From: JALZVT01 sp964611345
Lineage (GTDB): Bacteria > Pseudomonadota > Gammaproteobacteria > Pseudomonadales > Azotimanducaceae
DNA: 64,000 nt
Assembly (NCBI GenBank): GCA_964611345.1
Contig: CAZSYU010000007.1
Coordinates: forward strand, 1-64,000
Reading direction: 5' to 3'
In this document: positions 17,927 to 26,989 of the stretch, in pieces
Layout of the letters: each line of letters starts with the position of its first letter
Numbering within the stretch: the first letter of the stretch is position 1
Program-made: the position numbers and the translations under genes
Notes under the pieces: model-generated
What the model was told of the DNA's origin: nothing
Database searches by the model: none
The model's input: the letters and a program-made list of their open reading frames with translations, nothing else

Positions 17927-18790
17927 TTGCCTGATTCCCATTTCTATTTCTCACAGCGATTGCGTCTGCGCTACTGCAGCTGGGGTGATCCCGCGAATCC
18001 TACGATGTTGCTGGTGCACGGTTCGCAAGATCACTGCCGCACCTGGGACTTTTTTGTTCAAGCCTTTGTTAATGACTACTACATCATTGCGCCTGATCTG
18101 CGCGGACATGGCGATTCAGACTGGAGTGTTGGGTCGAGTTATTCACATCTGGAGTATGTGTACGATTTGACTCAACTCGCAAAGCAGCTGGAACTCACGC
18201 AGCTCACGCTTATAGGGCACTCGCTGGGCGGCACTTTAGCCTGTTTGTTTGCGGGTATTGAGCCTGCCAGGGTTGCGCGGCTGGTGAGTATTGAGGGTAT
18301 TGGCCTGTGGGAAGCAGACGAAGAGCGAACGGCTGCCCAGACTCTGAATGAATGGATAGACAGCATGGATGCGCTGTCTGCGCGGGAACCGCGCCGCTAC
18401 GATTCGCTGCAATCGGCCTGTGCACGCATGCAAACGATGAACTCAAACCTGTCGGCAGAACAAGCACAACACCTAACCACGCATGGCGTCAGGCAAAATG
18501 AAGACGACAGCTGGTCATGGAAGTTTGATAGCTACACCAACAACTGGGCGCCCTTTGGTGTACCGCGGGAAACTACCATTGGTTTGTGGCAGAACATTGC
18601 GTGCCCCACGCTGTTGTTGAATGCAGATGCGGGTTATGACCATCGCACAGGCCAAGACGATACTCTGCAGTATTTTGCGCACGGGCAGTTGCGCGAGGTC
18701 TCGGGTGCAGGGCACTGGACCTATCACGATCAACTGGCGCAGGTAACCAGAGAAGTGCAGCAGTTTTTGTTGGCGAATCCGCTGCCTTAG
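17927..18790 (+). CDS. Alpha/beta hydrolase
   Basis: A 287-residue alpha/beta-fold hydrolase with a TTG start and an AAGGA site 6 bases before it. The nucleophile elbow is G-H-S99-L-G-G, the oxyanion region HGSQDHCRTW follows strand 3, and the catalytic His is H263 in GAGHWTYHDQL. It starts 14 bases after the aminotransferase gene, so it is probably in the same operon. It is a clear paralogue of the hydrolase at 61146: both share YFSQRLRL, HGxxDHCR.W, IIAPDLRGHGDS and the GHW..HDQL end. The substrate is unknown; a role in the arginine-type pathway is not obvious. Confidence 0.85.
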   Translation: MPDSHFYFSQRLRLRYCSWGDPANPTMLLVHGSQDHCRTWDFFVQAFVNDYYIIAPDLRGHGDSDWSVGSSYSHLEYVYDLTQLAKQLELTQLTLIGHSLGGTLACLFAGIEPARVARLVSIEGIGLWEADEERTAAQTLNEWIDSMDALSAREPRRYDSLQSACARMQTMNSNLSAEQAQHLTTHGVRQNEDDSWSWKFDSYTNNWAPFGVPRETTIGLWQNIACPTLLLNADAGYDHRTGQDDTLQYFAHGQLREVSGAGHWTYHDQLAQVTREVQQFLLANPLP

Positions 18791-18820
18791 GTCTGCCCTT
18801 AGGTTTGCCCTTAGGTTTGC
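18782..18820. repeat. Short tandem repeat
   Basis: About three copies of a 12-base unit (ctgcccttaggt with minor variation). The first copy includes the stop codon of the hydrolase at 17927. Probably slippage; no function seen. Confidence 0.7.
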
Positions 18821-18836
18821 ATTGAAGTGGCGGGGT

Positions 18837-20792
18837 CTATTTCATGTATGGGCTTTTACCATTCACCTCGAGCAGGAATTTCTCTACGGCGACAAAAAAT
18901 TCTTCCCGGTTTTTTTGTCGCGAGAGGTAGTGGTCCTCGTCTTTGAAGGCGAGATAGGTTGCTTTAACTCCTGCCTTATTGAGGGATCTTTTCATGCGGG
19001 TAAACTGATCGAACTGAACGTTGATATCCCTGTTGCCGTGCGCAAGAAACACGGGCACCTTGATTTGTTTCGCCACATTAACTGGTGAGTTCGCTTTGCG
19101 TGTAGCGGCATCTTTAAAGGCATTGCCAAAAAAGGTCTTAGCCGCGTGCCTGCCGCCACGATACTTGAGCATATCGCGCTTGGCATCGGCGATGTCGGTG
19201 AGAGCCGCCATCGCGATTGCGCACTTATACAGCTCGGGGTCTGTTGCCACGCCCATGAGTGCGGCGTAACCGCCATACGACCAGCCTGCTATACAGGTTT
19301 TATCCGGATCGGCGTAGCCCCTCTCGATCAGCCAGCGTGCGCCGTCCTCGACGTCTTCCTGCATGACAATCCAGTTGTTGCGCCCGGCTTCCTTGAAGGC
19401 GCGGCCATAGCCTGCTGAGCCGCGGAAGTTCATTTGCAGAACGCCATAACCTCGGGTTGCGAAAAACTGGGCGAAGTAATCAAAGCGTTTTGAATCCCGC
19501 GCAAAAGGGCCGCCATGGGGCAGTACGATGAATGGCAGATTTTTAAACTGTTCCTGGCTAACCACGGTTGGCGGGAAGGTGACAAATGCCGGTATCTTCT
19601 GACCATCGCGGGCTTTATAGCGGACCGATGTGACGTTGCCGGTGTCGTTCTCGGTCAGGCCGCTGTACATCGTGGAGATAAGCGATGGTAGTTTGTCACC
19701 TGCCTTATAGTAGAACAGGCCGCCCGGATCATAGGGTGCTGACATAGCAACAAGTACAGTACGGAGATCTTGGGTTTGATCAACGAAGTGAACGTCGTAG
19801 TCAGGAAACTGTGCACGCAAAGCGTCCAGCAATGAACCATTTTCACCCAGCAGTACTGTCTCGTCGCGTTCAGCAGTGTATTTGGCACCAATGATTGACT
19901 CGCCATTCTTGCTGAAGACAACGCCCGAGGCATCGTGGCTCTCATCGTGGAAGACCTTGCGGGTGATTTTTTTGGCCTGGAGGTCATAGATGTATAACCC
20001 CAGCGTGTCTTTTCCTTCGTAGGCGCCAATGACCATCTCCCGGCCGTTTTCCAGTATGCCGTAGATGTTGGTGTCAGCTTCAAGGCCTGGATAATTGTTG
20101 CTGTTCTCCCATTTTTTGGTGGCCGTGTTATAGATCACCATCTTTTTTGTACCTTTATCAAAGGTGCCTTTGCCGATACGTGGTGTGCCGTTACTGCCAG
20201 TGATCCAGTATTCGATACCCGCGGTTCCTCGTTTTACGGTGCGGTCACGTCCGTTGGCGACGTTTACCTTTTTGATATCGGGGTAGGAGTCGAACTCCTT
20301 GTCCGAGTAGGCCATCAAAATATGTTCAGGGTCATCTTCCAGCCAGTCGACAACGACGTCGTTAAATTGCCGAAAGATGCCTTTTGGTCGCACAAGCAAC
20401 CTTGGTTTTTTAGATTCGATGTCGGCGCTAAAAAGGTACCGGCTGGTAAAAGGGGTGTCGCGAAATTTCTCCAATTTCTCAACTGAAGCGACGTAGCGAT
20501 TGTTGTTGACCCATTTCACATAACGCGGTTTGAGCGTGTCACCCATGGATGAAAACCAAGGCTTCTCTTGCTCTCCCTCAATAGTTTGAACGATTACGCC
20601 ATAGGTGCCTTTGTTGTTCACGATGACTGCGATGCGCGAGCCATCTGGCGAGATTGCTGCATCATGGACCATGGGCAGCTGACCGAATGCCGTTGCGGGT
20701 GGTGCGGCGAATGACCCTTGCGAGAACTGCAGGGCAATAAACGTGCTGAGTAAGAGGATACCCAGGCGATAGTGACGAGCCAGATTGTTCAC
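18837..20792 (-). CDS. S9 family prolyl-oligopeptidase-like peptidase
   Basis: Exported serine peptidase of 651 residues, GTG start with an AAGGAAG site. The N-terminus is a signal peptide (LGILLLSTFIALQFSQGSFA). A beta-propeller-like region occupies roughly residues 40-390 and the alpha/beta hydrolase domain the rest. The triad is S505 (GWSYGGYAAL), D589 (HGNRDINV) and H621 (KDEDHYLS). Such proteins cleave short peptides, often as dipeptidyl- or acylaminoacyl-peptidases, and here it would act in the periplasm. It stands alone, divergent from the atypical hydrolase at 20861. No sign of truncation. Confidence 0.92.
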   Translation of the reverse strand: MNNLARHYRLGILLLSTFIALQFSQGSFAAPPATAFGQLPMVHDAAISPDGSRIAVIVNNKGTYGVIVQTIEGEQEKPWFSSMGDTLKPRYVKWVNNNRYVASVEKLEKFRDTPFTSRYLFSADIESKKPRLLVRPKGIFRQFNDVVVDWLEDDPEHILMAYSDKEFDSYPDIKKVNVANGRDRTVKRGTAGIEYWITGSNGTPRIGKGTFDKGTKKMVIYNTATKKWENSNNYPGLEADTNIYGILENGREMVIGAYEGKDTLGLYIYDLQAKKITRKVFHDESHDASGVVFSKNGESIIGAKYTAERDETVLLGENGSLLDALRAQFPDYDVHFVDQTQDLRTVLVAMSAPYDPGGLFYYKAGDKLPSLISTMYSGLTENDTGNVTSVRYKARDGQKIPAFVTFPPTVVSQEQFKNLPFIVLPHGGPFARDSKRFDYFAQFFATRGYGVLQMNFRGSAGYGRAFKEAGRNNWIVMQEDVEDGARWLIERGYADPDKTCIAGWSYGGYAALMGVATDPELYKCAIAMAALTDIADAKRDMLKYRGGRHAAKTFFGNAFKDAATRKANSPVNVAKQIKVPVFLAHGNRDINVQFDQFTRMKRSLNKAGVKATYLAFKDEDHYLSRQKNREEFFVAVEKFLLEVNGKSPYMK

Positions 20793-20860
20793 GATTCTTC
20801 CTTGCGCGATGGTGTGCTGTTACTTTAACGCAGAATCATTCATTTTGAAGAGGGCGGTGG

Positions 20861-21589
20861 ATGCCATATTTTGCACAGGGCGGAACAAAAATTTACTTTG
20901 AGGAAGTGGGAGACGGCCATCCGGTGCTGCTAATTGCACCTGGCGGAATGAAGTCGGCGCTTTCTTTTTGGCAAGCAACACCCTGGAACCCCATTGCAGA
21001 GCTTGCAGACAGCTACCGGGTTATAGCGATGGACCAGCGCAACGCCGGAGCGTCTAGTGCACCGGTAAGCGGCAATGACACCTGGAGCACCTATGCGCAG
21101 GATCAGCTGGGGTTGATGGATCATCTGGGCGTAGACCGGTTTCATGTTATGGGTATGTGTATTGGCGGGCCTTATGCGATGGGGCTTATTGCCGAGGCGC
21201 CGCAGCGTGTGGCCTGCGCCGTGTTGTTTCAGTCGATCGGCCTCATGGCAGGAGGAGCCAATCGTGATGCGTTTTATGCCATGTTTGATGACTGGGCGAC
21301 TCAATTGAAACCTGGTATGGACGTGCCCGACGCCGAGTGGGCGAAGTTTCGCAGTTCGATGTACGACGGCGATGACTTTCTGTTTAACGTTGGCGACGAC
21401 TTCGTGCGTAGCTGTGCAACACCATTGTGTGTGCTTGAAGGCAACGATCTTTATCACCCCCAGGAAACCTCACTGCGACTGCGCGCACTGGCACCTAATG
21501 TTGAATATATCGAGCGCTGGAAGGATGGTGCAGACCTTGTGCCTGCAAAGCAGCAAGTCATTGAGTTTCTGGCGCGTCATTCTGCGTGA
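20861..21589 (+). CDS. Alpha/beta hydrolase-fold protein with Cys nucleophile
   Basis: A 242-residue alpha/beta-fold protein. The elbow reads G-M-C100-I-G-G, so a cysteine stands where serine is usual. The segment that normally carries the catalytic histidine near the C-terminus reads WKDGADLVPAKQQVIEF, with no histidine. The oxyanion segment (IAPGGMKSALSFW) and strand with MDQRNAGAS are conserved, so the fold is intact. It may be a thiol-dependent or non-hydrolytic family member. The next gene starts at GTGA overlapping its stop, so the two are translationally coupled. Substrate unknown. Confidence 0.75.
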   Translation: MPYFAQGGTKIYFEEVGDGHPVLLIAPGGMKSALSFWQATPWNPIAELADSYRVIAMDQRNAGASSAPVSGNDTWSTYAQDQLGLMDHLGVDRFHVMGMCIGGPYAMGLIAEAPQRVACAVLFQSIGLMAGGANRDAFYAMFDDWATQLKPGMDVPDAEWAKFRSSMYDGDDFLFNVGDDFVRSCATPLCVLEGNDLYHPQETSLRLRALAPNVEYIERWKDGADLVPAKQQVIEFLARHSA

Positions 21590-22776
21590 GCACCTGTAGT
21601 GATTTGCCAGTAGTGCTGGTGGTTGGCGCCAGTGGCGTTGTTGGTCGCGCCGCGCTTGAGCATTTTCACGCGCTGCCGCAGTGGCGAGCGATTGGCGTGT
21701 CGCGTCGAGCTCCCGACTTGCCCGGTGTAGAACACGTCGCCCTGGATCTGCAAGATGCAGTCGCTTGCGAGCGCGCGGTTGCACAACTGCACGAAGTCAC
21801 GCACGTGGTTTACGCCGCACTGTTTGAAAAACCAGGATTGTTGGCGGGTTGGGTTGAAGCGGATCAGATGCAAACCAACCTGCAAATGCTCAAGAATCTC
21901 TTTGTTCCACTGCAGCGGGCGGCGAAGAGACTCAGGCATGTCAGCCTGTTACAGGGTACCAAGGCGTATGGCGCCCATGTCGGTGCCATGCGTGTACCTG
22001 GTAAGGAGCGCGAAGGGCGTGTTGCACATGAGAATTTTTACTGGTTGCAGGAAGATTGGCTCAAACAGCAGCGTGCGAATGCCCATTGGGGGCTCACGAT
22101 TTGGCGTCCGCCGCTGATTATTGGACACGCCATTGGCGCGCCAATGAATGTGCTCGCGGCCATCGGCATTTTTGGTGCCCTAGAATCCTGGGGAACAGAA
22201 TCCTGGGGAACGCAGGCCGGTACGGATCAGGCCATAAATCGAGCTTTTGGCTGGCCGGGCGGTGCCTGCGGCCCTATCGATGCGATTGATGCACGGCTGT
22301 TGGCGCAGGCGTTTGCCTGGGCGGTGAGTGGAAGTGAGATTGAGAGTACCCGTGCAGCCGGCGCACCCAACCCAGCAGCACTCGATCAAACCTTTAATGT
22401 CACTAATGGCGATGTATTTGTGCCCAGCACCCTGTGGCCACAGTTGGCCAAGTGCTTTGGCTTACCCGCAGGTGCAGATGTACCTCAGCAGTTGCAGCAC
22501 TCGCTACCGAAGCGATCGGCACAGTGGGAGGCGTTGCGCACAAGATTCGACCTACAGGCACCGGGCCTGGCCAAGTTTGCCGGTGATTCGCTAATTTACG
22601 CGGACTTGTTTTTCAATGCGGGCAACAGCGTGGCTATGCCGAGCCCCCTGTTAAGCACGATCAAACTGCGCAAGGCAGGCTTTGCTGAGTGCCTCGACAG
22701 TGAAGACATGTTTGTCGATTGGCTCGAGCGACTGCAGCAGATACGTGTGCTGCCGCCGCCTCGGCAAGAGCTTTAG
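21586..22776 (+). CDS. PRISE-like short-chain dehydrogenase/reductase
   Basis: A 396-residue extended SDR. Rossmann motif GASGVVG (14-20). Instead of the usual YxxxK it carries the features of progesterone-5-beta-reductase/iridoid-synthase-like (PRISE) enzymes: QGTKAYG with K126 and NFYWLQED with Y152. Such enzymes reduce activated C=C bonds of enones with NADPH. The GTG start overlaps the preceding stop. A 15-base in-frame duplication at 22182-22211 doubles an E-S-W-G-T unit. It ends overlapping the convergent VOC gene by 4 bases. Family call is good; substrate unknown. Confidence 0.8.
   Translation: MSTCSDLPVVLVVGASGVVGRAALEHFHALPQWRAIGVSRRAPDLPGVEHVALDLQDAVACERAVAQLHEVTHVVYAALFEKPGLLAGWVEADQMQTNLQMLKNLFVPLQRAAKRLRHVSLLQGTKAYGAHVGAMRVPGKEREGRVAHENFYWLQEDWLKQQRANAHWGLTIWRPPLIIGHAIGAPMNVLAAIGIFGALESWGTESWGTQAGTDQAINRAFGWPGGACGPIDAIDARLLAQAFAWAVSGSEIESTRAAGAPNPAALDQTFNVTNGDVFVPSTLWPQLAKCFGLPAGADVPQQLQHSLPKRSAQWEALRTRFDLQAPGLAKFAGDSLIYADLFFNAGNSVAMPSPLLSTIKLRKAGFAECLDSEDMFVDWLERLQQIRVLPPPRQEL
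22182..22211 (+). repeat. 15-base in-frame tandem duplication
   Basis: Two perfect copies of agaatcctggggaac inside the PRISE-like gene; encodes two E-S-W-G-T units in a surface-loop-like stretch after IFGAL. Confidence 0.9.
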
Positions 22777-23144
22777 CCTGCTTTCATTTCGTAAAAGCAC
22801 AGCTTGTTGCCGTCGAGGTCCCGCACGTACGCACCGTAAAATATGGGGTTACGTTCGCCGGGTTCGCCCTCGTCGGTCGCGCCCAGTTCAAGCGCCTTTG
22901 CATAGAGCTTATCGACCGTTGGCCGATCGGCGGGGATCGCAACCATAGTCCCGTTGCCAGCGTGCTGCGCGCCCTCGTCATAAGGCACACAAACCGCCAG
23001 CATGGCGGCATCCATACCCGTGCCGTAGAACTTTATGCGGTCCATGCCCATGAGTTGCTTGGCGCCAATCTCGCCCAGCAAGGCATCGTAAAAAGCGCAG
23101 GCCCGATCCAGATCTTTGGCGCCGATGGTTGAATATCCCAGCAT
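22773..23144 (-). CDS. VOC family (glyoxalase/dioxygenase-fold) protein
   Basis: A 123-residue single-chain vicinal-oxygen-chelate protein with an AGGAG site 7 bases before its ATG. The family pattern is clear: LGYSTIGAKDLDRACAFYDALLGEIGA at the start and FYGAYVRDLDGNKLCFYEM at the end, where the last glutamate is a usual metal ligand. Members include glyoxalase I-like and resistance proteins, so reaction cannot be named. Convergent with the PRISE-like gene, sharing 4 bases. Confidence 0.9.
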   Translation of the reverse strand: MLGYSTIGAKDLDRACAFYDALLGEIGAKQLMGMDRIKFYGTGMDAAMLAVCVPYDEGAQHAGNGTMVAIPADRPTVDKLYAKALELGATDEGEPGERNPIFYGAYVRDLDGNKLCFYEMKAG

Positions 23145-23316
23145 GTGTCTCTCCTGTGAGTTCGCTATGGGTAATGAATGATAAAGCGATTTAAAACCGC
23201 CAAGGCAGTAAACGGGGTCCCTCGCGGAGGAGCAAGTGGTTTCTTTAGAGGTCTCTATGTTATTGATATTAAAGAAAATATAGGCTGTTTGTGCGGCGGT
23301 TCACACAGGTTCAGGC

Positions 23317-23345
23317 TTGAAATTTGGCCCTGCGCCCTCTATATA
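23317..23345 (+). promoter_or_regulatory. Sigma-70 promoter of yccA
   Basis: A -35 box TTGAAA at 23317 and -10 box TATATA at 23340 with a 17-base spacer. A start near 23352 would leave an untranslated leader of about 38 bases before yccA. Confidence 0.7.
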
Positions 23346-23389
23346 CTGGTGGTGATTTTTCAGTAGTTGCTAAAAGGTACTTAACGACA

Positions 23390-24079
23390 ATGGCAAACGA
23401 ACAGTTCAACAGCGCAGCCGCCACCTCAGGGGCCGGTGAACTCGCCACCAACAAGGTGTTGAAAAACACCTACATGCTGCTCGCGGCAACACTTGCCTTC
23501 GCCGCTGTGACGGCGATGGGCGCAGTCGCGCTCGATATCCCCAGATTGCCATTGATCCCATTCCTCGCGGTGTTCTTTGGGTTGTCATTCCTGGTAACAA
23601 AAACTGCCAACAGCGGCTGGGGCCTTGTCTCAGTGTTTCTGTTCACAGGTTTCCTCGGGGCCAGCCTTGGCCCGATCATTAACTTGTATCTAGGCATACC
23701 CAACGGCTCAGCACAGGTAGCCCAGGCCTTCGGCTTGACCGCGTTCGTGTTCATCGGACTCTCTGCCTATGTGGTCATCACCAAGGCCGATATGAGCTTT
23801 TTGCGTGGTTTCGTCATGGCCGGGGTAATGATCATGCTGGGCATGATCGGCATCGCTGTGATCATGCAACTTGTTGGTGGAACTATTCCTAGTGGGATAA
23901 TGTTGGCGTACTCAGCCTTTGTGGTGTTGTTGATGAGTGCACTTATTCTTTATCAAACCGGCGAGATCGTGAATGGGGGTGAAACCAACTACATTCTGGC
24001 GACCACAACGCTGTTTATGACGATCTACAACCTGCTGATTAGCCTGCTGAACATCTTTGGCATGATGGGCGACGATTAA
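23390..24079 (+). CDS. yccA: Bax inhibitor-1/YccA family membrane protein
   Basis: A 229-residue membrane protein with seven predicted helices of the TMBIM/Bax-inhibitor family. It starts at the ATG at 23390; the frame upstream to 23324 runs through the promoter. NKVLKNTYMLLAATLAF, KTANSGWGLVSVFLFTGFLG, MSFLRGFVMAG and VNGGETNYILATTTLFMTIYNLLISLL match E. coli YccA closely. YccA binds and modulates the FtsH protease in the inner membrane. It is a single-gene unit with its own promoter (23317-23345) and a strong terminator (24128-24161). Confidence 0.93.
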   Translation: MANEQFNSAAATSGAGELATNKVLKNTYMLLAATLAFAAVTAMGAVALDIPRLPLIPFLAVFFGLSFLVTKTANSGWGLVSVFLFTGFLGASLGPIINLYLGIPNGSAQVAQAFGLTAFVFIGLSAYVVITKADMSFLRGFVMAGVMIMLGMIGIAVIMQLVGGTIPSGIMLAYSAFVVLLMSALILYQTGEIVNGGETNYILATTTLFMTIYNLLISLLNIFGMMGDD

Positions 24080-24127
24080 GGGCGTTTACTCTCACCCAAA
24101 ATAAAACCTAAAGTAAAACCCAAAACG

Positions 24128-24161
24128 AAAAAGGCTGGTGCATCGCACCAGCCTTTTTTTT
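24128..24161. terminator. Strong bidirectional terminator
   Basis: A 14-bp A-T-flanked stem whose core GGCTGGTGC/GCACCAGCC closes a 3-base loop, followed by eight T on the plus strand; the mirror A run serves the minus strand. It lies between yccA and the convergent DUF481 gene. Confidence 0.92.
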
Positions 24162-24200
24162 GGCTCGAACTTGTGCCAGTAGTCTCAACCGGCACAGATC

Positions 24201-25208
24201 CTAGAACACGTAACCAACACCAATCCCGTAGGTAATGTCAGAATTGTGCGCGCCTTCAGGCGGATCAGTTTCATGCCGCACGTCTGCCCGCAGGCTGACC
24301 GAAAGTGCATCTGACAGCGAATACCGCAAGCCAGTCTGTGAGTTATAAATTTGGCCGCGTCCGCCGCCCAAAATCGCGAGGATTTCGTGGTTGTGGTAGA
24401 ACTCAGTCTTGGCGTTCAGGAAGCGATTGTAGTTGAGTGCCCAGCGAGCGGCGGGATTACTTTCGCTGTCGCCGTCGAGGTCTTCAAACACCTGGCTAAC
24501 GCCAGCTTCTATAGAAAATCGTCCCAGGGCATTGTCCCAAAACAGCTTGCCGATTGACGCGCCCACCGTCCAACGGGGGTCAACCAGTTTCAGAGTATCT
24601 TTGAAGTATTCGAGGTTAGCGCCGACGAACCAGTTGTTTCTCAGGTAGCGACGATAGCCGTAGTCGATTTCGATCTGTTCTTTGGTGGTGACACCCTCGG
24701 CTTCTTCATCACCCCAGTACGCCGTCAGACGATGCTCATTGCGGCCATGGGTATACAGCGAATCACCAATCAGACTGAAAGCTTGAGTGTTGGCGTTACC
24801 GTTTGAGCGCGAGAACAGAGCATCGATGCGTGAGGTCCATACGGGCGCATCACTCGGCGGTGGTGCCAGCAGAGAAATGTCGGCGAGGGTGGTTGGAGTG
24901 ACGTTGCCATTAACCAGCAGACCGTTGTCCACCAACTGGCCAGAAACCTGGTTGCCGGACGCCAACGTCACGTCGTAGGTGCCATCGGTTTGCAGGTTCG
25001 CAACATCGGCCATGGCGATGGTTAGCGGCCCGTACGCGGTCGTGAATGTTACGTTGCCGCTGGTGATGTTATCTACGGTGCCGCTTATGCGGTCGCCGTT
25101 GGTTAGCATGACGACGTCAGCGTGGGCTGCACCGATGCTAATGAGTAGCGTGGTCGCGAGTGCTTTAACAGCAATTCTCAATCGCGAGGTCGTTGGAAAT
25201 GATGTCAT
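24201..25208 (-). CDS. DUF481 family outer-membrane-type protein
   Basis: A 335-residue exported protein starting at the ATG at 25208, which has an AAAGGAG site at 7 bases. Signal peptide to about AAHA|D. The N-terminal half (DVVMLTNGDRISGTVDNITSGNVTF...GNQVSGQLVDNGLLV) holds short beta repeats; from about residue 120 on it is a DUF481 beta barrel ending in the aromatic residue of GIGVGYVF, as outer-membrane proteins do. The closing residues and alternating pattern support membership in the outer membrane. Function unknown. It lies 124 bases after the HerA-like gene on the same strand. Confidence 0.87.
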   Translation of the reverse strand: MTSFPTTSRLRIAVKALATTLLISIGAAHADVVMLTNGDRISGTVDNITSGNVTFTTAYGPLTIAMADVANLQTDGTYDVTLASGNQVSGQLVDNGLLVNGNVTPTTLADISLLAPPPSDAPVWTSRIDALFSRSNGNANTQAFSLIGDSLYTHGRNEHRLTAYWGDEEAEGVTTKEQIEIDYGYRRYLRNNWFVGANLEYFKDTLKLVDPRWTVGASIGKLFWDNALGRFSIEAGVSQVFEDLDGDSESNPAARWALNYNRFLNAKTEFYHNHEILAILGGGRGQIYNSQTGLRYSLSDALSVSLRADVRHETDPPEGAHNSDITYGIGVGYVF

Positions 25209-25332
25209 GTAAAACTCCTTTGTCGTCATGACGAAGACTGAATAGGAGTGGTTGCAAAACGCAAACGCACTGCCGACGATTATAGGCCGGTAACGGTAGA
25301 AACCAGGTGTAAAAGGTTTGTAATGCTGCCTG

Positions 25333-26811
25333 CTAGCGGCGGAAGGATCCGAGCAAGCCGCGCACCAGTGCGCGTCCGAGTGAAGTGCCGACCGAGCGCA
25401 GCGTGCTCTTTAACATCGCCTCGCCAGCAGTTTGGCGATTGCTGCCACGTTTGCGCGGGGCCTTCTTGGCGGCTGCCTTTAGTGTTCTTGCATCGTTTTC
25501 TGCAGCTTCTTCTGCTGCGGCGCGCTGGTCTGCTCGATCGCGGAGCAGCTCGTAAGCAGACTCACGATCGAGGGGCTTATCGTATTTGCCGGCCATGGGT
25601 GAGCTCGTTAGTTTTTCTTTGCGCTCAGTTTTGGTTAGTGGCCCGATGCGTGATTCCGGCGGGCGAATAAGTGTGCGTTGCACGGGTTGTGGTGCACCCT
25701 TGGTATCGAGTACAGAAACCAGCGCTTCGCCGGTGCCGAGCTCGGTTATCGTTTTTTGTGTATCAAAACCTGTGTTGGCGCGAAAGCTCTCGGCGACTGC
25801 CCGAATGACCTTGCGATCTTTTGGCGTGTAGGCGCGCAGGGCGTGCTGAATTTTCATGCCCATTTGACCAAGTACATTTTCCGGCAAGTCGAGCGGGCTT
25901 TGGCTAATGAAGAAAATGCCAACACCTTTCGAGCGAATTAGCCGCGCCACCTGTTCGATTTTGTCGAGCAAGGGCTCTGGGGCCCGGTTGAACAGCAAAT
26001 GAGCTTCATCAAAGAACATCACAAACTTCGGCAACTCGGCGTCACCCGCCTCGGGTAACTCCTCAAACACCTCCGACAACAGCCAAAGCAGGAAAGTTGC
26101 ATAGACCCTGGGGGCTTCCTGGGTTAGCCGAGTCGCGTCCAGAATGTTGATTACACCGTTACCGCTGAAGTCTTTTTGCATCAGGTCGGGCAGCGTGATG
26201 GCAGGTTCGCCAAGAAAAGCCTCTGCGCCCTGTTCTTCCAGCACCAACAGGCGACGTTGGATGGCGGCCACCGAGGCACTTGATATGTTGCCGTAGTCGA
26301 GGCGGAGCTCTTTGTTGTTCTCCGCCATGTGACTCAGCAACGACCGCAGGTCTTTTAGGTCGAGAAGCAACAGTCCGTCGTCGTCAGCCATCTTGAAGGC
26401 GGCGTACAACACGCCCGTTTGGGTGTCATTGAGTTCCATCAGGCTCGCCAGCAACAGGGGACCAATCTCAGACACCGTGGCGCGAATAGGGTGCCCCTGC
26501 TCGCCGAATACGTCCCACAACAAGGTGGGGTAGCCACGCTGGTTGTATTCAGGCAACGGGATTTGCGCCAGGCGTTCATCGATTTTTGGATGCGGCTTGC
26601 CGGCTTCAGCGATACCAGACAGATCGCCTTTGATATCGGCGGCGAAGACGGGTACGCCTGCCTTGGAGAATGCCTCAGCCAGGACCTGTAACGTGACCGT
26701 CTTGCCGGTGCCGGTAGCACCGGTAATTATGCCGTGACGGTTGCTCATGCTGCCGAGCTGCTCAATGAGGGTGCCGTTAGCGGCGCCAAGAATCAGATTT
26801 GAAGTTGTCAT
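25333..26811 (-). CDS. yjgR: HerA-like ATPase, DUF853 (YjgR-type)
   Basis: A 492-residue FtsK/HerA-superfamily ATPase of the DUF853 family. Walker A is GATGTGKT (31-38), Walker B FVMFFDEAH (263-271), and FFISQSPLDLPENVLGQMGMKIQHALRAYTPKD carries the sensor and arginine-finger region. The C-terminal 90 residues are lysine- and arginine-rich (KKAPRKRGSNRQT) and end in a short helix. The E. coli relative YjgR is uncharacterised. HerA-type pumps move DNA or peptide strands. No nuclease such as NurA is next to it, so its partner is not visible. Confidence 0.92.
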   Translation of the reverse strand: MTTSNLILGAANGTLIEQLGSMSNRHGIITGATGTGKTVTLQVLAEAFSKAGVPVFAADIKGDLSGIAEAGKPHPKIDERLAQIPLPEYNQRGYPTLLWDVFGEQGHPIRATVSEIGPLLLASLMELNDTQTGVLYAAFKMADDDGLLLLDLKDLRSLLSHMAENNKELRLDYGNISSASVAAIQRRLLVLEEQGAEAFLGEPAITLPDLMQKDFSGNGVINILDATRLTQEAPRVYATFLLWLLSEVFEELPEAGDAELPKFVMFFDEAHLLFNRAPEPLLDKIEQVARLIRSKGVGIFFISQSPLDLPENVLGQMGMKIQHALRAYTPKDRKVIRAVAESFRANTGFDTQKTITELGTGEALVSVLDTKGAPQPVQRTLIRPPESRIGPLTKTERKEKLTSSPMAGKYDKPLDRESAYELLRDRADQRAAAEEAAENDARTLKAAAKKAPRKRGSNRQTAGEAMLKSTLRSVGTSLGRALVRGLLGSFRR

Positions 26812-26910
26812 AGTTCGATCACACTGGGTAAACGCTGGCTTGCAAGCGCCCCCTCAGGAAAGTTCCCAGGAGGTGATGGAGTGGATAAGTTGTATGGCTC
26901 GTATGGTTAC

Positions 26911-26945
26911 AAAAGTATAAAAAAGGGGCCGCAGTGGGCCCCTTT
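26911..26945 (-). terminator. Terminator of the HHH-protein gene
   Basis: A 9-bp stem (AAAGGGGCC/GGCCCCTTT) with a 6-base loop; read on the minus strand it is followed by a T-rich run (TTTTTTATACTTTT). It lies 45 bases downstream of the gene at 26990. Confidence 0.88.
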
Positions 26946-26989
26946 GGTACTCCTGGCGTGCCCGTTAGGGCAGTGGGACCGCGAGCTGC

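Noticed and set aside
23178..23366. 62-codon ORF upstream of yccA
   Set aside because: Weak ribosome site, no family likeness, and it runs through the yccA promoter.
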